A DNA stretch of 43,163 bases from Deltaproteobacteria bacterium. GTDB taxonomy: Bacteria > Myxococcota_A > UBA9042 > DTJE01 > S145-11. This document shows, in pieces, positions 23,280-30,577 of the stretch; the first letter of the stretch is position 1; the number at the start of each line of letters is the position of its first letter. The stretch spans positions 1 to 43,163 of the forward strand of contig WGCQ01000250.1 of the NCBI GenBank assembly GCA_015493765.1, in the 5' to 3' direction. Made by a program: the position numbers and the translations under genes. The notes under the pieces were generated by a model that saw only the letters and a list, made by a program, of their open reading frames with translations, was not told the DNA's origin and ran no database searches.

Positions 23280-24770
23280 TCAGTGCCCCCTCTTTACCAG
23301 GATTGCACTGCCGAGATTCCAATGTTTGATGTGTCCGTGTACCTTGTGATCGAACCGGTACAACGTGTACCTGACCCTTGACCTGCTGCCGAATGCCTTG
23401 GGATGCTTAAAATAGTCCCGACAGAGGATTCGCAGGGGGTAATTGCCCACGCGGGTCCTGGCCACCCGGATATTAAAGGCCACCGTGCGTGCAGGGTCGA
23501 AACACACGATTTTACCGACATCAAGGAACGTGGACAGCCCGACCACTCGCTCCTCCTGGTTGTACCAGCCCCTCGTGGTAATGCCCTGGGCCAGCGCCAG
23601 GATAACGCCTGCGGCCAGTACCACGCGAAACGCCCCTTTCCCCATTGCGGATACCAGGGCGGCAATGGGTGCCAGGCACAGTGCGAACAGCACGATCGTG
23701 TAGTGGGGATAAAACGCCTTGCGTGCAAAAAGGAATTCCACGGGCAATATCAGCAAATTCAGCCAATACAAAGTAAACAGGGGATTTTCCTGCCTGCGGC
23801 CCTTGAGCAACCACCAGGCTGCCGAAGCTACTGCAAACAACACGCCAAGCACCAGCACCACGACTACCGCGTAACCCCAGGCATGGGTATTGGACACGTC
23901 GTACAGGTATGTGCGCATACCCGAGGGGTAAAAACGCCACTCCTTCAACGGAAACCACGAACCCTTGGCAATGAAATACGTGGCCTCACCCGCTGGATAG
24001 ACAAACAGGTAGGCAAAGGCCCGCAAGGCCTCCAGGGGCTGGAATGCGGCGTGATGTGCATGCAAAAGTGCCCTGGTGTTTGCAAAGTGGTGATGGAAAT
24101 CCACCCAGAAATACGGGATGTACGTGGCGAGGCCGGCCAGTGCGCCCAGGCCCAGGAAGGTCCAACGCAGCCTCGGGCGCTTGATCGCCAAAAACGCAGC
24201 GGTCAGGATGGTCAGGTGGACCGTGGACAGGTGGATCTGGGGCAAGAACGCCAACAGTGCACCCAGAAAAAATGCCGACCACGGCCAGTTGTCCAGGGCC
24301 TCGACCAGCAAAAATAAATATAGTGCACCAAAGAATATTAGCACATCGGGATTCCATATGGAGTCTGCAAAAAACACGAAAAACGGGTTAAAAGTCGTGA
24401 TTATCAGTACAAATATGGCCGATTTGCAATCAAAAAGGCGTTTAAATAGTACAAAAATGATGTATTGCCCCAGGCTGCCCAGCAGGATCACCAGCAGTAC
24501 CGGCCCGTACGGGTGGCGGCTGAAAAACAGGGGCAGGGCCATCAGGTAGTGAAATGCCCCGCCCGGTACGCGTACGGACGCGCCGGTAACGTAGGCACCA
24601 TATACGGGAAAATGCCTTAGTTGTGCGATGCGCAGGGCCGTGTCGTAAAAAAATGATTCGTCAAAGGCAAAGTGGAAATCCCCAAGGAACGCCAGCCGGA
24701 AAATCAGGCCGGCGATGATCAGGGTCGCGGCATAAATCGTGCATGTATCAATGCGAGTAGATCGATTCAA
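23280..24770 (-). CDS. GT39-like membrane glycosyltransferase (ArnT/PMT type)
   Basis: 496 residues with about 11 hydrophobic helices. The first periplasmic loop reads FHFAFDESFFYDTALR, the acidic Asp-Glu motif of GT-C enzymes that transfer sugars from polyprenyl-phosphate donors at the outer face of the inner membrane. RVPGGAFHYLMALPLF and FNPFFVFFADSIWNPD fit the family as well. The acceptor is unknown. The apparent start is TTG at 24770, inside the end of the IgGFc-type gene (23-base overlap), with only a weak ribosome site; no in-frame ATG follows until well inside the membrane core. Probably co-transcribed with the two upstream surface-protein genes. Confidence 0.82.
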   Translation of the reverse strand: MNRSTRIDTCTIYAATLIIAGLIFRLAFLGDFHFAFDESFFYDTALRIAQLRHFPVYGAYVTGASVRVPGGAFHYLMALPLFFSRHPYGPVLLVILLGSLGQYIIFVLFKRLFDCKSAIFVLIITTFNPFFVFFADSIWNPDVLIFFGALYLFLLVEALDNWPWSAFFLGALLAFLPQIHLSTVHLTILTAAFLAIKRPRLRWTFLGLGALAGLATYIPYFWVDFHHHFANTRALLHAHHAAFQPLEALRAFAYLFVYPAGEATYFIAKGSWFPLKEWRFYPSGMRTYLYDVSNTHAWGYAVVVVLVLGVLFAVASAAWWLLKGRRQENPLFTLYWLNLLILPVEFLFARKAFYPHYTIVLFALCLAPIAALVSAMGKGAFRVVLAAGVILALAQGITTRGWYNQEERVVGLSTFLDVGKIVCFDPARTVAFNIRVARTRVGNYPLRILCRDYFKHPKAFGSRSRVRYTLYRFDHKVHGHIKHWNLGSAILVKRGH

Positions 24771-27042
24771 TATTCATCCCGCCGGGATAACCATAACTCA
24801 CGTACCAGTCCCAGCCATAGACCACGATACCCATGGGCTGGTTGGATGTGATTGTGTGCGAACCCTCCTGCATCTTGCGCTTGGCAGACATGTATTGCGA
24901 ACCCTGGATCGGTTTGAACTGGTTTTGCGCCAGTGTCATACCGTCCAAAGTGACCGTGGCCCCCTGTTTCGCCACGATATTCAAGTAGTTGTCAGCATAC
25001 TTCGTGGGGACCAGGAACACGTATTTCTTGCGGTACTGCTCAACAGGCACACCCAGGATGAATGCAGGGTCACCAATGTCCGCATCGTTGGGGGAACAGT
25101 CGTATTCATTACTGCACGACCCTCCCATGGCCAGGCATACACAGTTACCACCATACATACAAGACATCTGGGTGCTCTTATCAATACATTGTACCATGGT
25201 GGCACCGGGAAAATCGCCAAGAGAACAGTCCGAGTCAGAGGAACAGGACTTTCCTTGCCCGGCGCAGGTACAGCCACCGCCACCCTGGCACGGTGTACCA
25301 GACAGCGAATTATAACAGCCCATGTGCGCGGCACCCGGTGCATCCTGTCCTTCCAGAAATTGTGCCACCATTATGGGGTTGTTGGAAGTCAGGTGGATGT
25401 CGGACATGATTTCGAAGTCGAAGTGCTGACCCTTGTTCAAGATGGGGATCGATGCAGCCAGGGGGGATACCTGTACCCTGGTGTTGTTTTGCACGGCCAC
25501 TACCCTGACCAGGTCCGGTGCCTGTCCCCTTTTCCAGGATTTCGTGATCACGTATTCCTTGCCAACGGCCTTCATCGGGAATATCTGTTGCTCCAGGTGG
25601 TCGCAGGCCATCACAGGCTGGCAGTCATTGCTGGTCTGACAGGAAATAAAATTCTTTTCGTACGTGCACCTGCCGTGATCGCATGTTTCAATGGGCACTG
25701 TGTCACACATATCACCCGCATACACGGCCACGGCCCTGTCCGCCGTAATGATCGTACCCGTAAGGTCGCCAAAGGGCTGACTCGTGTTCAGGTTCAACAC
25801 CTGGTATTGTTTCAACTTGAACTGGTACGTTTGTCCGGGGTTCATGGCCTGTACACCCTGTCCGGCCTGGATTTGCGTGGTGGGCGTTATCTTTACGGTT
25901 GTATCCTGCTTTGATGTGCCCACAACCGTCAGGTATGCGCTGACGCCAGCCCACTTCGGCTGTGGATAGGCAACCACCATGTACTCGCGGCCCAGGGCAT
26001 TGGTGGGCATCAGCATGCTGGCGTCGTTGGAGTACACGTTCACGTTCTCCAGCGGGTTGAACTGGTACGCCACCACGGGCAGGTTACTGACGATCCGCCA
26101 CGAGCGCGTATCCAGCATGCTGCCGTGCACGTTGTATGGCGGCAGGTTGATGATCGTGGCTTTGCCGGGCGGTGCAGTGACCTCCTTGAATTTCTGGCCG
26201 GCCTTGTACACGGTGATCTTGGCCGTAACGGACTTGCTGGTGTTGCCCACGACCACTGCAAAGGGTGAATTTTCGGGGTCCATGTTATCATTTGCTTCCT
26301 TGGGCGGCTGCTCCAGGTCCACGGGCCAATACTCGCAGCCCAAATTGGTCGTGAATTTTGCATTCGCCTTGCACATGTTAATGCACTGTCCAATGTGGCA
26401 TATCTTGCCGGTCTCGGAACTCTTGCAGTCCTCGTATTGGACGTATCCCGTGCCATCGGCGTTGCATTGCATCACTATTTCACCTTTGCATTTCCTGGCG
26501 CCTGGCACGCAGGTCAGGCATTTGCCATCCACACATTTTTTGTCGAAACACGGGGTTTCATTCCAGCCCGAGGCATCCTGCTTGCACTGCATGGCGATGT
26601 TATTTTTGCATGCCAGTTCCCCTGGTACGCAGGTCACGCACTGGCCCTGGTAGCATTCCTGGCCCTTGGCCAGGCAGTCCACCTCGGTGTACTTACTGCC
26701 ATCGGCATTGCATATCCTGGCCTTCCCCGTCCTCGAGCAGGTCCTGGTATTGGGCTTGCAGGGCTTATCCAGGCATTGATTGTCCACGCAGTATCCCTGC
26801 GGGCAGTCCCCGTCGTTAATGCACTGCACGCACTGGTGCAAAACGGGCTCGCATTTTCGTTTTTCCGCAGGGCACTGCTTGTCCGACGTGCAGCCCACCA
26901 CGGGACCCTGGTCCATGGACCCGAAGTCCGGGGATACGGTATGGATGTCGAATGCATCCGAATTACCGTTGCCCTTGCTGTTTCCACTGCCGCTGCAAGC
27001 AAATGCCGTGGCCAGCAATAGTAAAATGATTTTGTGTTTCAT
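24748..27042 (-). CDS. Surface lipoprotein with Cys-rich repeats and an IgGFc-binding-type domain
   Basis: 764 residues; ATG at 27042 with GAAGGTG upstream. It begins MKHKIILLLLATAFAC, a lipoprotein signal (Cys16), then a Ser/Gly/Asn linker. Residues 50-235 hold Cys-rich modules (CVQCINDGDCPQGYC, then three CVPG..CK....QCN repeats). From about 240 to the end the sequence LGCEYWPVDLEQ...FAVVVGNTS, repeated VVAYPQP/YVITKSWKRG blocks and the closing IVVYGWDWYVSYGYPGG correspond to the IgGFc-binding domain family found in many myxobacterial and bradymonadal surface proteins. A Cys-rich insert (CTCAGQGKSCSSDSDC) interrupts it near residue 610. Binding to immunoglobulin is not implied; adhesion is the likely role. 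Confidence 0.82.
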   Translation of the reverse strand: MKHKIILLLLATAFACSGSGNSKGNGNSDAFDIHTVSPDFGSMDQGPVVGCTSDKQCPAEKRKCEPVLHQCVQCINDGDCPQGYCVDNQCLDKPCKPNTRTCSRTGKARICNADGSKYTEVDCLAKGQECYQGQCVTCVPGELACKNNIAMQCKQDASGWNETPCFDKKCVDGKCLTCVPGARKCKGEIVMQCNADGTGYVQYEDCKSSETGKICHIGQCINMCKANAKFTTNLGCEYWPVDLEQPPKEANDNMDPENSPFAVVVGNTSKSVTAKITVYKAGQKFKEVTAPPGKATIINLPPYNVHGSMLDTRSWRIVSNLPVVAYQFNPLENVNVYSNDASMLMPTNALGREYMVVAYPQPKWAGVSAYLTVVGTSKQDTTVKITPTTQIQAGQGVQAMNPGQTYQFKLKQYQVLNLNTSQPFGDLTGTIITADRAVAVYAGDMCDTVPIETCDHGRCTYEKNFISCQTSNDCQPVMACDHLEQQIFPMKAVGKEYVITKSWKRGQAPDLVRVVAVQNNTRVQVSPLAASIPILNKGQHFDFEIMSDIHLTSNNPIMVAQFLEGQDAPGAAHMGCYNSLSGTPCQGGGGCTCAGQGKSCSSDSDCSLGDFPGATMVQCIDKSTQMSCMYGGNCVCLAMGGSCSNEYDCSPNDADIGDPAFILGVPVEQYRKKYVFLVPTKYADNYLNIVAKQGATVTLDGMTLAQNQFKPIQGSQYMSAKRKMQEGSHTITSNQPMGIVVYGWDWYVSYGYPGGMNIESIYSH

Positions 27043-27060
27043 CGTTCACCTTCCCGACCA

Positions 27061-27066
27061 ATTATA
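27061..27066 (-). promoter_or_regulatory. -10 box of the IgGFc-type gene
   Basis: On the minus strand TATAAT (27066-27061), 18 bases before the ATG at 27042. The -35 region is just a T-run (ATTTTT at 17 bases). The leader would be about 12 bases. Confidence 0.45.
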
Positions 27067-27102
27067 ATATGTAAAACAGGTGAAAAAATCCAGGGTTTGT
27101 CC

Positions 27103-27125
27103 CCTTTTTTGACGCGTAATCTTGG
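27103..27125 (+). repeat. TGACAGGTAATTTGGG box, copy 8
   Basis: TTTTTTGACGCGTAATCTTGG: core TTTGAC-N2-GTAAT with a changed right arm like copy 6. It lies about 40 bases upstream of the -10 box of the IgGFc-type gene. Confidence 0.55.
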
Positions 27126-27129
27126 AGAG

Positions 27130-27233
27130 GGTGTTGATTTGATTGGTTTCGAAGCAAATCCGAGATCTCGAGTATTTTGTAACATGTTGCTTTTAAAGCC
27201 ATTTGAGAATGCCGGCTGGAAGCCAGCGATCCC
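27130..27233 (+). repeat. Dispersed 100-base repeat ending in GCCGGCTGGAAGCCAGC
   Basis: It begins GGTGTTGATTTGAT, contains TATTTTGTAA, and ends ATGCCGGCTGGAAGCCAGC, an imperfect hairpin. The same order of landmarks over the same length occurs at 37588-37685, with a diverged middle. Shorter inverted pieces lie near 6552 and 29000. Confidence 0.7.
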
Positions 27234-27286
27234 AGGGAGGCCCTTTTCAACTCCTTCTTGGATTTTGCATGACGTTTTTGCCTCTC

Positions 27287-28807
27287 TTACTGTGTGTCCT
27301 GTATGCGTAACAGTCCGCCCATGGTGCCGAGGTATGCTGTTTTGCCGTCCGGTCCCAGGATCAAGGGCTGGCCGAAATTCGTGTAATCCAGGCCCTCGCC
27401 CGTTGGGATCTTGAACACGGTACGACCGGTGAAATAGTCCACTGCGGTCAGGTACCACGTGTAATCCTGCTTGTCCTCCAGGTATTTATAGGTGTAAATG
27501 TACAACAGCCCGTTTTTCAGGGATAGTTTCGGCAGGACCTGCGACGACTTTTCCTTGCTGCGCCACACCTGGTGGCAGTGGTAATGGCCGTCCTTGTCAG
27601 GGACCAGGTCCAGACGGATCAAATTGCCCGCGTGATGCGTCCAGCAGCGCCCTTTTGCCAGGACCTTGTCCCGTTCGATCCCGTAGTTATTGTCGATGAT
27701 TACCGAGTATTCCAGCCCGTTTGGCCCCTGCCTCACCAGCCCGGGCAAGGCGTTTTCCGTGGTGCTCTTGCCCGCGTCGAACACGGGCGTCTTGCATACC
27801 ACGCTGCCGTCACTGCGCTTCAGAAACAGGATATCCATCCTGGGTTCCGCGTTGTCGCTGATCGCAACCAGGTCGCCGAATACCTGGGGCGTTGTGCCCG
27901 ACCCCTGGTTGAAATTGGATGGCTTTACGCGGTCCCCGCGGTCGTAAGGTGTCCGCCACACGACCTTGGGCGTACCGTCCGCCCCTGCCTCGAAACGGTA
28001 CATGGCATGGTCGGTGATGATATAGGCTCCGTCCTCGGCCATGGCAAAGGAATTCTCGATCTCCTCACCCTTGCCATCGGTCGCAAGCGCAATGTGCCTG
28101 ACCTTCCCCGTCTGCCGGTCGATCGTGCCCACCACGCCGTAACGGCTGGTAAACCACAGATAGCGGCCCTGCCAGCCCGGTATGGCCATCTGGATATGGT
28201 CCCTGGCGGGCGCCTTCATGGGCACCAGGACCTTGCTCAGGTCATAGCGCTTCAAGGCGTCGAATTTTTGCGTGGTATCGTTGTATTTTATCACCTGGAT
28301 CGCATTGGACGAATCGGCGAATATCAGCCTGTCCCGGTTGTCCAGCACGAAATACGTGGCCCCGGAGGTGTCGTCATAGGGAAACAGCGGGTCCGTGGGG
28401 TCACGCGGGGGCAGTTCGTATTTGGCGATCACTGCCAGGCTTGCCGGGTCCAGCAACAGGATCGACGCATTCAGCATGGCCACGCTCGTGGTCAGGATCC
28501 TGCCCTTGCGGTCAAATGCCAGTGTCACACAGGTGTTGATTCCCTTTGCATATTTTTTCAAGGTTACCCTGGGCGCGCGGTTTTCGGGTCCTGAAATCTC
28601 GTACGTATCGGACATGTACGCGTCGTCGTGCATGTTGTTCTTGCCGTTAGGTGCCAAAAACGGATGCTGGGGTATGGTCAAGTGGTCCACAACGCAGTCA
28701 GGGCATGCATTGTTTTCCTCGTGATGAGCATTCGAGCATGTGTTGAAACTTAATGCAATTCCAATCATTAACGTAAGACAGGTTACAAATTTGTAACTCC
28801 TTGGCAT
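27287..28807 (-). CDS. Secreted beta-propeller-like protein of unknown function
   Basis: 506 residues; ATG at 28807 with GGGGAG 4 bases upstream. N-terminal signal MPRSYKFVTCLTLMIGIALSF, with either signal peptidase I cleavage after CSNA or lipidation at one of the cysteines. The mature part repeats a pattern of short strands ending in Asp or Gly (LAFDRKGRILTTS, YFVLDNRDRLIFAD, WFTSRYGVVGTIDRQTG, TAVDYFTGRTVFKIPTGEG, ILGPDGKTAYLGTMGGL), typical of a PQQ/SMP-30-like propeller of about seven blades. Early Cys (CPDC) and several His residues might bind a metal. I cannot assign an enzymatic reaction. It has its own promoter and lies upstream of the IgGFc-type gene, 244 bases apart. Confidence 0.68.
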   Translation of the reverse strand: MPRSYKFVTCLTLMIGIALSFNTCSNAHHEENNACPDCVVDHLTIPQHPFLAPNGKNNMHDDAYMSDTYEISGPENRAPRVTLKKYAKGINTCVTLAFDRKGRILTTSVAMLNASILLLDPASLAVIAKYELPPRDPTDPLFPYDDTSGATYFVLDNRDRLIFADSSNAIQVIKYNDTTQKFDALKRYDLSKVLVPMKAPARDHIQMAIPGWQGRYLWFTSRYGVVGTIDRQTGKVRHIALATDGKGEEIENSFAMAEDGAYIITDHAMYRFEAGADGTPKVVWRTPYDRGDRVKPSNFNQGSGTTPQVFGDLVAISDNAEPRMDILFLKRSDGSVVCKTPVFDAGKSTTENALPGLVRQGPNGLEYSVIIDNNYGIERDKVLAKGRCWTHHAGNLIRLDLVPDKDGHYHCHQVWRSKEKSSQVLPKLSLKNGLLYIYTYKYLEDKQDYTWYLTAVDYFTGRTVFKIPTGEGLDYTNFGQPLILGPDGKTAYLGTMGGLLRIQDTQ

Positions 28808-28833
28808 AGTGCTCCCCTTCGCAAATCCGAGTA

Positions 28834-28862
28834 ATCCTAACGCCCCGTGGTTGGTTTGTCAA
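28834..28862 (-). promoter_or_regulatory. Promoter of the propeller-protein gene
   Basis: On the minus strand TTGACA (28862-28857), exactly 17 bases and TAGGAT (28839-28834). Just upstream, a diverged relative of the dyad (AATTTAGTCCGGTATTTTGACA) includes this -35. The remainder to 29057 shows only a fragment of the GGTGTTGATTTG repeat, inverted near 29000. Confidence 0.65.
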
Positions 28863-29057
28863 AATACCGGACTAAATTCGGGAGCCGGGCACTGCAAGCG
28901 GCCCGTCCGATGCTGTTGAAAAAGTCGTCATATTACACAACACACGATTTGCCTTGTGTCGTAACACACTGAATTTGCGGTAATATTCGTAGGTGCTGGT
29001 TCTAAACCCGCCCTGGAATTGCCACCAAATCAAGGCCATCCATCCTGCTACGAATCT

Positions 29058-30080
29058 TCAGGATTGCCGCTCCTTCACCCAGGTGCCTTTTGGCACATCC
29101 TCAGGACCGGCAAATGGGGTCAGCGGCAACAGGAAAGTGTTTTCCCGCTCCGTAAGAGGGGCAAACATCGTCTTGAATACCGGATGCTTCACGGTTTCCC
29201 ACGGGTATAACACCGGTTCCACGCAGGCAGGGGTACTCGAAAATACATCGATGAGTTCCTGGAGCGTGTAGGCGCCGAACCACTGTTCCATTTCCCGTTG
29301 GTCTGCACGTTGCAGTCCCGTAATCTTTATTATGCGTTGGACGAATTTCGGCTCAATTGCGGCAACGGATACCCTGCGACCGTCCCTGGTGCGGTACATG
29401 CGGTAAAACGGGTATCCGCCCTCCAGCAACCTGGTATCAGTCCTCATGTCCGACGGCCCGGTGAACCGCGCATAAACGGGGAACGCGGCCAGGTGTGCAC
29501 CCATGACCAGGGGAACGTCCAAGGCCCCTTTTTGGCCTTCCATGATCGCTGCCAGCGTAGAGATCGCTGCCAGCATTGCGGTGGACATGTCCGCTGCCTG
29601 GAGCGGCAGGGGGTCCAGGGATTCGTTAAGGCCCAGGACACCCGACAACCCTACCAGGTTCAGGTCGTGAGCCGGCCTGGTCCACTGGTTCTGGCCCAGG
29701 GCTGACATGCGGATTACCAGCAAGTCCGGGTTATAGGCGGACAACACATGGATTCCCATATCCATGCCTTCCAGCACACCCGGCCTGAAGCCCTCCAGCA
29801 GGATGTCGTGGTCCTTTACCAGTTCCAGCACCTGTTTGCGGTCCCCTGGTTTACCCAGGTCCAGTTTACGTACTGTTTTGCCGCGGTTCAGGGCATGGTA
29901 CATCAGGCCCCTGCCAAATGCGAGCGGTGGAACATTGCGCACCGGGTCACCCTCGGTACCCTCGATTTTCAAAACATCCGCGCCGAGGTCTGACAGCAGC
30001 AGTCCCAGCATGGGACAGGGCAACAGGCTGCAAAGTTCCAATACCCTGTGCCCTTTCAAGGGCTTTAGACGCTTCACCAT
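29058..30080 (-). CDS. CaiB/BaiF-type CoA-transferase or racemase
   Basis: 340 residues, a little short for the family (360-400). Class III CoA-transferases move CoA between carboxylic acids; the AMACR branch instead racemises 2-methylacyl-CoA. Family landmarks: the start LKGHRVLELCSLLPCPMLGLLLSDLGADVLKIE, NRGKTVRKLDLGKPG, and the segment AHDLNLVGLSG with the active-site Asp (Asp139). That HD.N pattern matches the AMACR-like branch. Its ATG overlaps the end of the SCP2 gene by 7 bases, so it is translationally coupled to a sterol-carrier-type protein, which fits acyl-CoA or lipid metabolism. Confidence 0.85.
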   Translation of the reverse strand: MVKRLKPLKGHRVLELCSLLPCPMLGLLLSDLGADVLKIEGTEGDPVRNVPPLAFGRGLMYHALNRGKTVRKLDLGKPGDRKQVLELVKDHDILLEGFRPGVLEGMDMGIHVLSAYNPDLLVIRMSALGQNQWTRPAHDLNLVGLSGVLGLNESLDPLPLQAADMSTAMLAAISTLAAIMEGQKGALDVPLVMGAHLAAFPVYARFTGPSDMRTDTRLLEGGYPFYRMYRTRDGRRVSVAAIEPKFVQRIIKITGLQRADQREMEQWFGAYTLQELIDVFSSTPACVEPVLYPWETVKHPVFKTMFAPLTERENTFLLPLTPFAGPEDVPKGTWVKERQS

Positions 30081-30409
30081 CCCTTGGGATTCAATACGTC
30101 CTTCAATTTCAAAGCGGCCATGGGATTGCCCTGTACCTTCAGTTTCCCCTGGGTGAATGCCTGCATTTCATTGAGTTCCCGATTCAGGATCTTGAGCAAG
30201 GTTTCATCCGATAGTTTTATCGTGACGTTTGCGCCATCCGTGGTGCCCTCCTGGACTGCCACGTTGTTCAGGTCCACCAGGTAGGTGCCCTCCTGGTCAC
30301 CGGTGACGACAAAGCCATAGGCGCCACCGATCTTTTTTGCCTTTGCAGGGTTTCCCTGTATCCGTGCGTTCAGGTCATCGAAGTATTGCTTTACGTTTTC
30401 TACGGCCAT
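30074..30409 (-). CDS. SCP2 sterol-binding-like domain protein
   Basis: 111 residues from the second ATG (30409), since GGAGGT lies 4 bases before it and overlaps the earlier ATG at 30421. A stand-alone SCP2 fold: VKQYFDDLNARIQGNPAKAKKIGGAYGFVVTG...YLVDLNN, then VTIKLSDETLLKILNRELNEMQAFTQGKLKVQGNPMAALKL, the usual ending of these lipid or acyl-CoA binding proteins. Cytosolic carrier; ligand unknown. It is the first gene of the unit with the CoA-transferase and has its own promoter. Confidence 0.88.
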   Translation of the reverse strand: MAVENVKQYFDDLNARIQGNPAKAKKIGGAYGFVVTGDQEGTYLVDLNNVAVQEGTTDGANVTIKLSDETLLKILNRELNEMQAFTQGKLKVQGNPMAALKLKDVLNPKGW

Positions 30410-30434
30410 TGTAACCTCCATAAAAGTTACGACG

Positions 30435-30463
30435 ATTTTAATCCCTTATATTTGCGATGGCAA
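30435..30463 (-). promoter_or_regulatory. SCP2-CaiB operon promoter
   Basis: On the minus strand TTGCCA (30463-30458), 17 bases, TAAAAT (30440-30435). The start of transcription would be about 20 bases before the ATG at 30409. A second possibility uses the TTGACA inside dyad copy 9 with GACAAT at 16 bases. Confidence 0.6.
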
Positions 30464-30476
30464 GGATTGTCCCCCA

Positions 30477-30500
30477 CACAAATTACCTGTCAAATTTTAG
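30477..30500 (-). repeat. TGACAGGTAATTTGGG box, copy 9
   Basis: On the minus strand AAAATTTGACAGGTAATTTG: perfect core, right arm end changed to TGTG. It lies between the divergent SCP2 and aconitase promoters. Confidence 0.7.
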
Positions 30501-30532
30501 GACAAACCATGACCAAACCATATTGACAAAAA

Positions 30533-30560
30533 CAAACCTTCTGGTACGGTTAGCCAGGCT
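30533..30560 (+). promoter_or_regulatory. Candidate aconitase promoter
   Basis: TTGACA (30533-30538), 16 bases, TACGGT (30555-30560). The -35 is perfect, the -10 weak, which suggests help from an activator or regulation. The leader is short, about 10 bases, and includes GAGGTGAT. Confidence 0.45.
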
Positions 30561-30577
30561 TTTTTATGAGGTGATAC

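Noticed and set aside
24748-27042. Reading the IgGFc-type protein as an antibody-binding virulence factor
   Set aside because: The domain name comes from a mucin-related protein; in environmental bacteria it marks surface proteins without evidence for antibody binding.
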